Shown: positions 25,753-38,218, counted from the first letter of the stretch. The stretch is 38,291 nucleotides of DNA from Setaria digitata (GCA_003640385.1 RCAB01000560.1:1-38291), one strand, 5' to 3'. Translations and numbers: made by a program. Notes: a model not told the origin generated them from the sequence alone.

Positions 25753-26156
25753 TAGAATATCTGGTAATTTAAATCTTAAATCCTCGAAAGAAACTAGTAG
25801 CAACGAATTTTTTGCCATTTCTCAATTAATAAGCCTGTGAAATTAATTTGTTTTCATAGCCACTGGCTATTAATGTGCCTGATATTGATTGATCAATTTA
25901 GTGATCAGAATTCGATATCGATACATAGCTCAATTTTTCTTTTTTTTTTTTTNTTATAGAATATCTGGTAATTTAAATCTTAAATCCTCGAAAGAAACTA
26001 GTAGCAACGAATTTTTTGCCATTTCTCAATTAATAAGCCTGTGAAATTAATTTGTTTTCATAGCCACTGGCTATTAATGTGCCTGATATTGATTGATCAA
26101 TTTAGTGATCAGAATTCGATATCGATACATAGCTCAATTTTTCTTTTTTTTTTTTT
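25753..26156. other. 200-bp exact duplication flanking an N (assembly artefact)
   Basis: 25753-25952 is repeated base for base at 25957-26156, with the N at 25953 and three bases between. Both copies end in the same C followed by 13 T. A single-N gap with identical flanks is the signature of two contig ends that overlap but were not merged. About 204 bp here is probably not real. Confidence 0.85.
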
Positions 26157-28973
26157 GTGCTTAAGCTAAAGAATAACAAATTCAAAGACAATTTAAGGTT
26201 TTCCAATTAAATATAGGAGGATTTTTTTTTAATTATTTTTTAAAATTTATTTATAAGAGCGAATGTCCAAATAGAAGAAGAAGTGATAACCGAAAGTGAA
26301 CGGTGAGGATAGAAAAGAACTGAAAAGATTAAATTTTGATGAAATTAATTAACCATTAAATAGAATTCGAATATTTTTTATTTATTGTAATTTCCGAATT
26401 CAAATTACAGCTATTTTAGGCTCTTGTAATTAAATGATTTTGCTTATTTTTAACTGCTGAAAACCAATAATTTTCCTGGAACTACTAACAAATTTAAAAT
26501 AATATGCCAACTAAATATTTTAATTAATACTAATTATTAAGAAAAAGAGAAGAAAACAGTTGATAAAAGTTGCTTAATTTTGAATTTCTGATCATTTTTT
26601 CTGTTTTTCTCCTTTTACTAAAGCTTATCATAAAAAGTAAACTTCATAAAAATAAAAATATTTTTAAAACATTAAAATTTATTGTTTGTAAAATTACCTT
26701 TACAACAAATACTAGCAAAAGGGGAAATTTTTGAATTATTTCAAAGTGAAAATAAGTTAAAGTTTACTGTACTGTTTTTAAAATTAGTAAGAAGTATTGC
26801 TGAAATTTTAGCCTTAAATTTAATAACAAATATTTTTAGAATTTAACGACAGAAATGTAAATGGATCAAAAAATTTTATTCCTAAAAACAAAAAACAAAA
26901 AAAAAAGTAACGTAAAAAGAAATGATTGTTACTGCTAAATCATAAAGTGACATTTAAAACAGATTTTATAAATTTTATTATAATTTAGAAGGAAAAAAAG
27001 AAAAAACTTTGGAAAAATAATCGTTTTATTTGACGCATTAAATGAATAACTCAAAAACTGCATTAAATAGGAAGACATTTCATCCATTACAGCCAAAATA
27101 ACTGCTTCTAAACTACCATAATCACAATTTTTTTGTCCAATTTCTTTTGTGCAATTATTTTGCTCGGAAAAAAGGAAGAAAAAATTCCATTCAATGGAGT
27201 TAGAGAAAGATCCTTTTCCAGTTGAATTTAAATTTCACTCCTAAGTTAAAATTTAAGTTTGAAATTAATTTATTGTTAATATTGATGAGTAAAAAGTGTT
27301 TTTAAAAAGAAAAAATTTTTTTATAGCAACAATCAACTATTTTTATTTTATTATAGATACATATAAAAGGATGTTTTTATTTTTTTAAATTTTGTCAAAT
27401 TTAGGACATTCGGAAAAAATTTTCCAACTATTTATTCCAGTTTAGAGCTTGCTTCTTAAACCTCTAATGTTTTTTTTTTTTTTTTTTTTTTTAATTTTTT
27501 TTCATCTGGGTCGATGTCACGGTTATTTCAATTATTAATTGTTATTTGCAATGTACTGAGAGAGAATTCCAAAAATTACCGAATTATTTACAAATGACAT
27601 TTCGAAAAGTACCAGTTCAGACAAGTTAGCAAAATTAGTTTGTTAAAAAACGGAATAAATCAACCGGAATAAAGCTAACAATATCAGATAAATATATTTC
27701 TAAATTTAAAAAAAAAAAAAAGGAAATTTTCTATGTTAACAGAAAACAAAAATGGTCAGCTGAAATCAATTTTTTTATACTAAATTTTATATGTCATTAA
27801 ATGATATGATTTTTTTTTTAGTTTTGTTTCCTTTTTTTTTTTTTAAACTTTATGGAAATACAAGAATTTTTTCCTTTTTTTTTTCCAATCTATTTACTCA
27901 TTTTCCAACAAATGGTTTATTGGTCAGTGCTGAAATGAAATCAAAATAAAAATAAGTTCAGCAATATTCGGCAAACAAAATAAATAAAAATAATAAATAA
28001 TATTTGCTATATTGCGTTTAAAATTTAGCTACTATGTTTGAAACCAAAAATGGAAAAAGTTCTTTTTTCTTAATTAATTGTCGTATTTTACTAAAAATGA
28101 TGAAAGGAAAAAAAAAACAGAAAAATTGTAGATGAAAAATGGATCACTAATAAAATGCTCTGTATCGAAGCAAAGATGACAAATATTATTGGGAAAAAGA
28201 AATAGATGATTATGATTATAAATATATAGCAATTTCAAGTTTATCAAATCTTTTAATACAATAATTTATTTCCGGTGTGCCGGATTTGCAGCAACCTTTT
28301 TTTCGGACGATTTATGATATAATAATTAACAAACATCTAAAATTGAAATGTAAGAAGGAAAAAATAATAACTGAAATAAAAATGGCATTATTGGCAAAAT
28401 GATCACCAGCGGATTCCTGCTTAGTATCAGAATTTAAATATTTCATTTTAATTAACTTAATTAATTTTATGAAATTTAAAAACTTCAGACTCTTCTCCCC
28501 CCCTTTTCTTCGGGAAAAAGTTAAAGTTAAATTAAACAGTTAATACGTCATTGTCCATTAAAAAAAAAAAAATGAAAATGAGAAAATTTTTAAATGCTTT
28601 TGATTTTCTAAGTATAAGAAACAATTTAATCATCAAAATACTTGATGAAAATTTCTGGAATGCATAATTTCTAATGCTTTTTATTAAAATAATAATTATA
28701 TGGCATATAATTTCTCAATATTTTTATTTATAGTTTGCAACAAAATATTTTTCACCAATGATAAATTGATATCAGAATGTTCAAACTATAGTAAATTGTT
28801 ATCAGTTGTGATAATTTTTTTTTTTTTTTCACAGAACATTGTAGGCGAAAAAGAAATACTTTGACTGGGCGAACGAAAGTGTAAGTTGAAAAGTGTAGCA
28901 AGAGATGGGTTTCAAGGTTATATCAAGATTTTAAGAAGGCTAAAAAAACGAACCAAAAAAAAAAAAAAAAAAA

Positions 28974-28974
28974 N
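28974..28974. other. Assembly break (single N after a poly-A run)
   Basis: One N directly after a run of about 19 A. No duplicated flank was noticed, so unlike the other two gaps the missing length cannot be judged. Confidence 0.8.
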
Positions 28975-31958
28975 TTCATTCAAACCATATCTACTTGCTA
29001 GATAATTGTTAAATAAAAGTAGCAGCAACAACAATAAAAGTTTCATTGAAAAACGCAAAAAAAAAAAAAGAAAAGTGAGAAAAAAAAATCAAATTTAGAG
29101 AAATAGAAAGGGAAAAAGAAATTGTATAATTCATTTTAAATAATAAACAAGGATAAGAGAATTATATGCAGTCGTATGTAATTTATATATATATATATAT
29201 TTAAAAAATATTCTGTTAAAAAAATTTACATAATTACAATGCAAGAGCTAATTTGATCGTATCGCATAAAATCTTTTGATAAAATGCTTGTCATTTTATT
29301 TGTCAAGTTTGGGTATTTTTTTCTGTTAATTAGTTATAATTATCAATGAAATCAGAGATTTCATCTCGAATCATTTTTGAGATTTCATCTCTCTAAATTA
29401 ATTATTTGTATTATTATACTTTTCACTCGTTTTTGTGCTTTTTCAGCATTATGCTCACATCCATATATGCAGTGATAGACGTACGTACACGTTCATAACA
29501 TACGTAAGCATACAAGGCATGCTAATTGTACTAATTGTCAAACTGAATGGTTTCTCTAACTGATGACGATATCTTGTTCAATAGTGTAAATTAAATAATC
29601 ATAATTACCAGTATATGTTTTTTCTTTTCCTCTCCATCTCCCTCTCTCTCTCTCTCTCCAATAATTCTTCCCCTTTCTCTTTATTTCGTACCAAATAATA
29701 AATATTAAAATATTTCTCTTTAGAAATTTCTATTTTTTTTCCAGTTTATTCATTTTTATTTATGTGAAAAAATCGTTCCATTCTAATCAGCACGCGATAC
29801 TTTTTAATCTTTTTTCAAACATTTCATTTGGTCATAAATTCTTCCGTTTTTTTCTCTTTCTTTGTTCTATTTGTCTAATCTAACGTTTGATTTAAATTTT
29901 TATCAATCATTAAAAGAAAATTTCGCTATGATTTTCTTTATTTTTTTTTCCTTTTTGTTGCGCTATGAGTAAAAATGAATGGCAATTTCTGCATGAATTC
30001 ATCTTGTGCAGCAATCATCATTTGACTTATAAATTTTTCAATCTTTGATAAGCTGATTATGATTTATCAATTTTCGATAATTGATAAACTGCTTATTGTT
30101 TACTATATGAACTTATGTGTTTGAGAAATTTTCCAGAATATCTTAAAAAATGATGCTATTATGATATTGGCATATCAGTTTGTCATAAATAAATTACTTT
30201 TTTTTTTTGCGGAAAAAAAAAGAGAGAAAAAAGATAATGAAAGAAATTTTCCAAAGCGGTCACGACTTGTTCTATTTATAATACATCAATTTACATTGTT
30301 TATTTCCAGTTATTATCTTTTTTTTTTTCTGATCTTTAGTTTGCGCTATTTGATTACTGATAAGTTGACTAGGTGGTTTTATCACTTTTCACAATGATAT
30401 ATTTTTTTACAATTTACAGCTTTAATCCTTATTTAACACATTGTTATCATTCATGAATTGCTTTATCTTTAATAAATGCTGTGAAAAAAGCTAAATTAAT
30501 TGTTTCATAACATCAATTAATCTGATAGTTAATTTATAAAAAGATATAATTTTAACACATGTTAGCAAAATAATGACAAGAATCATTATTATTCCAAATA
30601 TCTTTCGAATTGATTAATTAATATTTCATCGAGATTTGTAAATATACACTTCACAACCCATATTTTTTAATAAAAACTGCTCAAATTTCAATTACTGTGT
30701 CAATTAACACTTTAAAAATGAAATGAGAAATTGATAGTTAGCATAAAGTAGCTTGAAAATGTTTAATCATTATGATAAAAAAATATATTTTAGAATAAAA
30801 ATTTCTAAAATCCCTTTTTTTAAATTTCTCTTTCTGCGTAAAAAAGAAAACTTGCCGATATAAGCAAACTTAAATACCTTAAAATTATAGTAGTTTCCAA
30901 TGTTTCCCAAATCAATCATAAGTCTTGAAATTTAAAGAAAAAAACAAAGGATCATCCCCCTCGTCAAAATGGCAATTATTTAGTCAATTTATAAAAAAAT
31001 TGCCGTCAAATTCCATCTTTAAGCCACAATTTACTTACTCAATTTATTAATTTTTCCAAATTAATTTTTGAAGAATTTCAACCGACATATTTTCTAAAAT
31101 TGAAACATTTTGTTTTAGTAAATATACACGATTATAAAATATCAATATATGGAACTTATTTGTTCAATTTACAGTTTTTTATTATTCAATTATTTATTAA
31201 TCAATATTTACTATTATTTATTAACCATTGTTGTTATTATTACTGTTAATAGAGTAAAGAACAATTGTAAAACTACTGTTCATCGAATTAATGATTTCGT
31301 TAGTAATTCAAATAGATTGCGAAGCAAAATTCAAAAAATAGCCATTTTTTATTTTTGTCTTTTTTTTTTTGAGTTTAACTCAGAGATACCGCTATAGATT
31401 GCTTCTCTAATTCGCTAAGTTCCATTTAATCATTTCATTATCTGTATTTCATCACTGCTTATTACTTGTCATTTATCAATTCTTTTACTTGATATTTTTC
31501 AGCTTTCAACTTTATAACTCGGATTTCTACGTTAATGTTGTAACAATGCGATTCTTTTAGACAAAAAGAATAGTAAAGGAGTGTATAAATTTTGATTTTA
31601 TGTCAAACTTTACTAAATTTCAAGCTAAAATTGTTTGGTTCTGTATTGACATTCATGTCATAGTGAATGCTAACGAAAATTGTTGATTAAAGTTTATTTT
31701 CTAGTTTCACTTTTTGTCTAATTCAAAATTTTATCAATAATGACAATCAGTTTGAAATTTAAATTTATTTCATTTTGACAGCATTTATTTCTTTTTTTTT
31801 TTTTAATAAAAAAGGAAAATACTAAATTCAGTTTTCCAGCAAATGAAATCAGTAATTATCCTGTGATATGCAAGTAATTTGCATCCTATTATCCGTGTTA
31901 TTATATATGTATAATATATATCATTTATGTACCCATTTCCATTTGTCCAGTTACTCAG

Positions 31959-33274
31959 CTAACGATTTTTCCGGATAACTAACACGGTAGAGCAGACGAA
32001 TGCGAATAGAAATCCGTAAAGGAAACTACGCATTGCTGTAGCATTATACCAAAAAGATTCATTAGCATTCATACATGGATAAGATAATTCAGTGTTGGAA
32101 TCCTTTCGTACTGACTGTTTTCTGAAAATTGACTTTAAAGCAAGAGAAAGAAAAATTGTACTTCTAATTCAAATATGATGAAAGATAGCAATATTGATTT
32201 TTTAGAAAAAGGAAAAAAAAAAAAAAAAAAAGCAAGAAAAAAAAGTACAATAACCTAGGATATGCTGATGAATTTATTGGTGAAGTATAATAATCTATTG
32301 GTTCATCGACAAGAGCTGTATAACGTCGAATTCGCTTAGGATATTCATCACTGGTTAATGATGTTTTCGCTTCATGATCATTTATCAAACGTGTGGTAAT
32401 ACGATGTGATGATAAAAGTTTTGATTCTGCATCTGGTTCCAAACATACAAATTGTGCTTCATGAAGTTGACCAACTGAAAATTTTTATTTGCTATAAATA
32501 AATTAGCAATTAACAAGAAAGAAAAGAGGGTGGAAAAAATGAATAGAATGATACTGCTTTAATATTATACAGAATTTATAATTTTATTACTACTTTTAAA
32601 AAGAGTAGAAAAATGAATGAAAATGACACATGACTTTAATTTTATAGAGAATTTGAAGTTTCAATTTTTTTCAAATTAAAATTATAGTTATTAGAAAAAT
32701 TAAACCATCATTTTCTAATCGATTCTGCTCCCAGTATTGTGTAGCTGATATTCCGAAGCATTCAGCAGGATTTAATGCCACCACTTTGTATGTAAAATCA
32801 TGCTCCTCAAAATTTATTTCATTTTATTCCACATAATGCTATGGAATTTAGCACTTAATTAGTTAAATTAAATACAACTATGTCGTATATTTTAAGTTTT
32901 AGTTAAAGTAAGGCAAGAAAAAGTAAATTACTAGTGAATTGTCCACTTACAGAAATATTACTGTTAAAGAAAAAATCGCAAGAAACCCTTTTTGGTTGTG
33001 GTGCATCACTTATTGAAATACCAATCAGACGGGAACCATGTGGTGATAAGTAATCAATTTCAGGACGAATCGAATATCTCACATCTGTGGTATTCGGTGT
33101 AATCTTGAAAATAAGTTTATGAGGAGACGTATTGACCATAATTAGATTTGCCATTTGTTTGTTTAAGTTTTCTTTTAGTGGACGCGGAGCAAAAACAGGA
33201 AATGACGGTTCCACCACAATTGGTATTTCGTTCATCTTCGGCCTCAAAGAACTACTATTCACATTCTCGCTCAT
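31959..33274 (-). CDS. MSP-domain protein with C-terminal membrane anchor
   Basis: Three exons: 33274-32932 (ATG, 343 nt), 32474-32255 (220 nt) and 32121-31959 (TAG), giving 241 aa. Residues about 45-120 resemble an MSP/VAP immunoglobulin-like domain, with SPHKLIFKITPNTTDVRYSI, RPEIDYLSP and a strand leading to VSCDFFF. Residues about 120-190 are polar (ITTRLINDHEAK, YPKRIRRYTALVDEP) with no clear coiled coil. Near the C-terminus FLYGFLFAFVCSTVLVI is a single hydrophobic segment followed by RKNR, so it is probably tail-anchored with the MSP domain in the cytosol, as in VAP proteins. The exon 1 donor used here (ACTA, then GTAATT) is weak but keeps the frame. A strong GTAAGT donor 19 nt upstream would shift the frame and end the protein without the anchor. 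The start is the first ATG in frame; an out-of-frame ATG lies just upstream. Exact subfamily not recognised. Confidence 0.82.
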
Positions 33275-33500
33275 CACCGAAGTAGCAAGACAATCAACAT
33301 GAAAATGATGCGAAAAAAAGCAAACTACTTCTATTTATAATTCATTCAAATTGTAGAGAAAAGTTGAACTGTTCGTTTTCAAGTTTGTCATAAAATTTAA
33401 GATGATTAATCTTGGATGAGCTTTCCTGCATAAATATTGTAGGCTGAAGATACCTCAGAATTAAATCAAAAATCGAAAGAAACGAAGTTCATTTCCACAA

Positions 33501-33543
<43 letters not shown>

Positions 33544-33765
33544 AAAAATAAAATCGATGCAGCAGATATGCAAGATCGTAATTCCTCGAATCGTTTTACA
33601 AGAGATTGATGCAAGAAATGTTCTACTATGGTGGTACTTCACCATTTCTCAAACCAGCAAACGACTGGTAATGTTACTGGTAGTATGCTGTGAGACAATT
33701 TATAACAAATTAGATTTTATGTGATTAAATAACAGAAAACATTTGATGGCCATAAAAATCCAAAA
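33275..33765 (-). other. Spacer between L24 and the MSP-domain gene
   Basis: A stretch of 491 nt separating the L24 stop from the MSP-domain ATG. It contains a (TA)n run of about 18 units at 33505-33541. No canonical AATAAA is seen shortly after the L24 stop on the minus strand; TATAAA and CATAAA variants are present. The spacing would allow either an operon or an independent promoter. Confidence 0.6.
33505..33541. repeat. (TA)n microsatellite
   Basis: Uninterrupted TA dinucleotide run of about 18 units between the L24 and MSP-domain genes. Length probably polymorphic. Confidence 0.95.
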
Positions 33766-34947
33766 TCAGCGCTTCCCTCCAACTCGTGGCTGCTGAGCTT
33801 TCGTAGGCTTTGGTATCTTCATTTTCGGTGGAGCAGCCTTCTTTTCCTGAAATTCAGAACTCCGCTATAAAACATATTTCGTTTTGAAACAGAATGTTTT
33901 ATTGGTAGTGAAAATAAAGGAAAAATAACTTCTCTACTATACATTCAAAAAGATACGAAGCAATGCACATGTCTAGCAAAATCTTCGAAAAGTGTCTTTC
34001 AAAATCTTTCCAACCATCAGGAAACACTTGGAAATCATACCTTTAATGCCTTATTTGCTGCTTTCTTTTCGTTCTTTGCAGCACGCGCTGCTTCTTTGGC
34101 AGCTTTTATCGCTTGCTCACGTTGTGCACGTCGAAATTCTGGTTTCTGATTTCGTTTCGCAAGTATAGCTTCCAGTGAAACATTACCAACGGCTCGAGAT
34201 GCAACTTGTATAACGCGTCGTGTCCGTTTCTTTTGTGTATTTTCCTCACCATGGACACCCTTGAACCAAATTTCTTCATAAAATTTAATAAAATCTTAAA
34301 ATGAGCCAGCATATTCTTGCTGGCCTATCCAATTTAAAAAGAACATCCCCCAGGCAGAAAAGTGAAATAATTTAAATAACTAAAAATAACTAAAACAGCT
34401 GTGGTATGGCTACCCTCAGTTAAAGTTATAAAATCTCACCGAAACCTTTAAATAATCTAGATTTGAAGAACAATATAAAAAATCAAGCAGCCACCTCATT
34501 TCTGATTTTGACTCCATAACAAACGAACCTTCTTGTGCTTACGACGATATAATACTGTCCAGGGTATGTCACGTGGGTTACGTTTCAGTTTGTATGATCG
34601 CTGGCATTTTTTATTCAAGAATATTTGTACCTGTATCAAAAAAGCGAAAGTATTCTAGAATTTGGAAAAAAAAAAAGAATAAAGCATATGTAAAGTTTGT
34701 GTCGTGGTGCCGTGTGCAGAGAAAAAACAGCAACGAGATATGGCAAATAGATAAGTGTGACACTATATAAAATCAAGAAAATCCACAGCCTTAAATACTA
34801 TTGGAATCTTCTTGAAAGGATAGAAATTACAAAGAAAGAACTCTCAAGTAACCGAAATAAAGCAACCTTTCCATCAGCACGGACCATCCTTTTCCCATGC
34901 CCTGGATAAATTTTATACCCTGAATATACACACGTTTCCAATTTCAT
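33766..34947 (-). CDS. rpl-24: 60S ribosomal protein L24 (eL24)
   Basis: Structural protein of the large cytosolic ribosomal subunit. Four exons: 34947-34867 (27 codons from ATG), 34630-34529, 34259-34041 and 33846-33766 (TGA). All are phase 0, giving 160 aa against about 157 in animals. The L24e domain opens [20 protein letters not shown] and continues with [19 protein letters not shown]. The basic tail carries [25 protein letters not shown], an Ala/Lys-rich helix and the conserved ending PRVGGKR. The start is fixed by alignment to the family and by a TTTTCAG acceptor 13 nt upstream. Introns are 236, 269 and 194 nt. The next gene downstream on the same strand, an MSP-domain protein, begins 491 nt after the stop. 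The motifs exclude the nucleolar RLP24 paralogue. Confidence 0.97.
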
Positions 34948-34967
34948 TCTCTAATTTTTCCTGAAAA
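34948..34967 (-). promoter_or_regulatory. Likely spliced-leader trans-splice acceptor of the L24 gene
   Basis: Reading the minus strand, CTAATTTTCAG precedes a 13-nt leader (34960-34948) and then the ATG of L24. No donor-bearing upstream exon is evident. A TTTTCAG acceptor this close to the start codon is typical of nematode trans-splicing. Whether the leader is SL1 or SL2 cannot be told from genomic DNA. Confidence 0.6.
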
Positions 34968-37900
34968 TTAGAAATGTGTAAAATTCAAGTAGCAGAAGCA
35001 TCAACGCTGATATCAAATTTGTATGCAGTGAACAGAATAAGCTAAAAAGGTGAAAACCAGGGATTTGATAAAATTCCTATGTATAATGCAGAACTGCAAC
35101 TTATAGGTACAAGTACAGGAATACAGGAGTACTGTCTAAGTAATCACTAATAACGTTAAAAAATCCGATTTCAGCATTTGATGATACAGTGCAAAATATA
35201 AATAGAAATAGTCTATGGAAGTTCATAATAAATATTGGTTAAATAAAGAGATTAAAAGATAAAACCATACGTTAACCTGATACTCAGAAAATAATCAAAT
35301 TTTTGCGAACAAAAAATGAATAAGCAATTAAATAAGCAGAAAGTCAAGTGAAAAGATGAGAAATGAACAGTATTAGCCTAACTTTATATGGGAGAGCAAG
35401 TAATCTGCAGAAAAAAGAGCTAAACCTCAAGCTTTCGTTATTACTGCAGGGGAGGCAAAAATTTCAAAAACTTTCGTCACTAAGACATAATTGAGGTGAA
35501 AAGACATACACCAGAAGTGATCCAACAAACAAAACTCCAATGACAGAATAAATGGAAAAAAAAAAACTCNCTTTATATGGGAGAGCAAGTAATCTGCAGA
35601 AAAAAGAGCTAAACCTCAAGCTTTTGTTATTACTGCAGGGGAGGCAAAAATTTCAAAAACTTTCGTCACTAAGACATAATTGAGGTGAAAAGACATACAC
35701 CAGAAGTGATCCAACAAACAAAACTCCAATGACAGAATAAATGGAAAAAAAAAAACTCAAATAAAACCCCAAACGTCAAGCGTCTACCAATACCTACATT
35801 ACAAATTACCGTATTCCAAATCTCGTCTCAAAGCTCATTGCTTATATTGCAGCAATCTTTCGTTGCAATACTTTTCAGGGAAAAAAACGGTCAAATTACT
35901 TTTTTTCCTTCTAGTTTGTACGGTCTAGTTAACAAATTAACAAAAATCACTTCAGAGAAGATTTGATGAGGAGAAATTTAAATTTAGGTTTAAATTTGAA
36001 TCTTTTCTTAGATGATACGCTTCCGTCAGGTTTGATCAGAAGGGATTTAAATTATTATTTTTTGAAATGATGCATTTTTTCATGCTAGTGGATGCTTTCC
36101 AGTTTACTTACTTTCTCTTTTTCCATTTCTTTTCGTTATCTTTTATGCTTACATTTGAAACTATTAATCCTTTTAATCGTTTTTTTCGCTATTATTAATC
36201 TTAGTGTATCAAAATTTTTCTCATTTACTTACTGCAAGTTGATATTTTGTAGTAAATAATTTTGATCTGTACTCTCCAATATTATCGTAAAAATATTTGA
36301 AATGAAATTTGCATAATTGATTTGTGGATAACTGGGTAAATCTGTATCACATTTATTAATTTCATTTCATCATTAATGCTAATTTTGATACTTTCTAGAG
36401 AGGAAATAAAGTTTTGCAACAGAGATGTTTGTAGTAATGGAAATGAACAACACACAATAGTTTTTAGTTCAATATTTAATTATGCAAGTGATAAAATGAT
36501 TAGCAATGATGATTAGTAACGATATTGGACATTGCTGTTTCCGTCATTTTAACTTCTTCCGTAAAATTTTTTCCACTTTGATTTTTCAGTTAATTTCAAA
36601 TTTCAGATTTTAGTATTTGCTTAGTGAGATCTGATACGATAACTTGAAGCGATAAAAAAGAATTCATGGTGAGGTGGTCGCCAAGGAATTAACTTCAAGC
36701 TATGGTGAATAGCAATTTCTTTGTAGTAGTTCTTTTTTTTTTACTCTTTAATCTATTAATAATAGTGTAAATAATTGTTTAGATAAATGATACTCTTCAT
36801 TTATTATCAAGGCGAATTATGCTGTAAATTTGCCTAGTTGATTAACAGGAAATTCAAATCGTTCCAATTTCACTATTTCAAATGTTGAACTTGTTCATGC
36901 TATTGCTCTGCATTTTCTGAAGCAGTGTGGAAAGAAACATTGATGTAAGAAATAAATGTTATCATTTTATTTTTTATTTCGGCTGGAAATGTATGGAATG
37001 AAATGCAAAAGTGAGGTGAAGTTTGAATAGAAATTTTTTTTTCGATGCTTGCGGCAAATTGTTAGGCATATTTTTATCCAAAATTATTAATTAGAAAAAC
37101 AGAATTAGTCTAATTTCAACCTCTGCCTCTATTGTAAAGTAATTTCAAAAAGCTATTATTATATCCAAATATATTTTGGAAGTGTAGATTCTTGTAGTAT
37201 GGAGAAAATATGTATTTAAATACTCAAATTTTAGCCACTATGACTTGTTAATATTGCCACCATTAATTCTAAAAATTATCACTGCCACTCCAAATATAGC
37301 GAAAAAAATTGAAAGATTCTGTATCATGAATTACAATGATTATCCGTTTCCTGTTTATTTGACACTCTGTCCATATTATATCACTTATCACTCTATTCAT
37401 ATTTCACAGGTTTCCATCTCATCCTCAACTATACAAAGTGACTCTGTTTAAAAAAAAAATTTTAGGGCCAAATAAGTCACATCTTCCTTATTCCTAAATT
37501 TCAACCGCTTATTCTTAGATTTGCCAATTTAGTTAATTAATGACAAAGGTAAAATAGCAATAATTCACTTTGATGGTGTAATAGTATTATTGTGATTATG
37601 AAAGATCTGATTGCTTGACATTGAAGAGATTCGGACAAAATTCACTACCGAATATCAGGTAGCAAAACGTAATATCAATGCAGTGGTAAATTTGATTAAT
37701 TAGCGAAAATCTGGTCTAATCAGTGCCAGTTGTTTAATTAGCAAAATGCTTAATGTGGTTCAAGGCGAGAAAAATGTGAACTCGCCAATACAATGGAAAC
37801 AAATCCCTCACTCTTTTTCTCATTAAATTTATGCTTAAATAAAATAAAGCATCATTCTATTGATAAATAAAAATTATCAGTGCAAGAAACCCTGTATTGA

Positions 37901-38160
37901 TCCTTTAAATTATCATTTAGCATACTTTCTGAATGAAGTTATAATTAGCAGAGAACAACAATTTTGTCACTACCGAAATTCAGAAAAACAAAAGAAAAAG
38001 ATGTCAAGCCACAAGTTTAATAAGAGAGAAGTAGATGAAGTAAAAGAAAAAATAAATATTTTGTAAAAATTGTTTTGAAAAAAAAAAGAAATGATCTGTT
38101 ATTTGAGATTTTATTGATACTTCCAGTAAATAATCAACCTTTGATTATAATTTCGCCTCA
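34961..38160. other. AT-rich DNA upstream of L24, no clear gene
   Basis: Includes the N-flanking duplication at 35382-35758. Short codon-like fragments: minus near 36690-36600 (LIPWRPPHHEF), minus near 35845-35810 (ATG reading MSFETRFGI before GTAATT), and plus near 37615-37715 (LDIEEIRTKFTTEYQ before GTAGCA). None has a convincing partner exon or family. Confidence 0.5.
35382..35758. other. 188-bp near-exact duplication flanking an N (assembly artefact)
   Basis: 35382-35569 is repeated at 35571-35758 around the N at 35570, with one C/T difference (35436 versus 35625). As with the duplication at 25.8 kb, this looks like overlapping contig ends or two alleles left unmerged. Confidence 0.85.
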
Positions 38161-38161
38161 C

Positions 38162-38218
38162 CTTATCAGTACTTTCTTCCATCAGTGTCATATGAAGATC
38201 AGTCGGGTGNTCAAATAG
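38162..38218 (-). other. Possible partial minus-strand exon at the right edge, broken by an N
   Basis: On the minus strand a TTATCAG acceptor is followed by an open stretch reading LF(D/E)HPTDLHMTLMEESTDK and then a GTGAGG donor (exon end 38162, phase 0). The N at 38210 falls within it. Upstream of the N a different frame is open and also protein-like (MFDSKMALISYL), so the N may hide an indel and the exon may extend beyond 38218. Product not recognised. The remaining exons would lie outside the window or in the poorly resolved 35-38 kb region. Confidence 0.3.

Larger units (their letters stand above)
19860..31950. other. About 12 kb without a recognisable gene
   Basis: AT-rich DNA with microsatellites: TA/TG at 20590-20654, GA at 21107-21140, TCA/TTA at 21465-21600, GAAAT at 21655-21695, TCATTC at 22420-22480, AAT at 22863-22930, and CT near 29635-29660. 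20690-21010 and 21310-21420 are richer in G and C and could be regulatory or untranslated exon sequence for AP-2; at 20913-20904 a minus-strand ATG TCT ACC T abuts GTAAGG and would phase with 19708, which is speculation. 26157-31950 has only poly-A and poly-T runs. Confidence 0.6.

Noticed and set aside
25859..25867. GCCACTGGC as a third AP-2 site
   Set aside because: It matches GCCN3GGC but is isolated, is not the preferred core, and its second copy (26063) belongs to the artefactual duplication.
34106..34312. Minus-strand 68-codon frame
   Set aside because: It is another frame of L24 exon 3; the eL24 frame is unmistakable.
34573..34770. Plus-strand 65-codon frame
   Set aside because: Antisense to L24 exon 2 and its intron.
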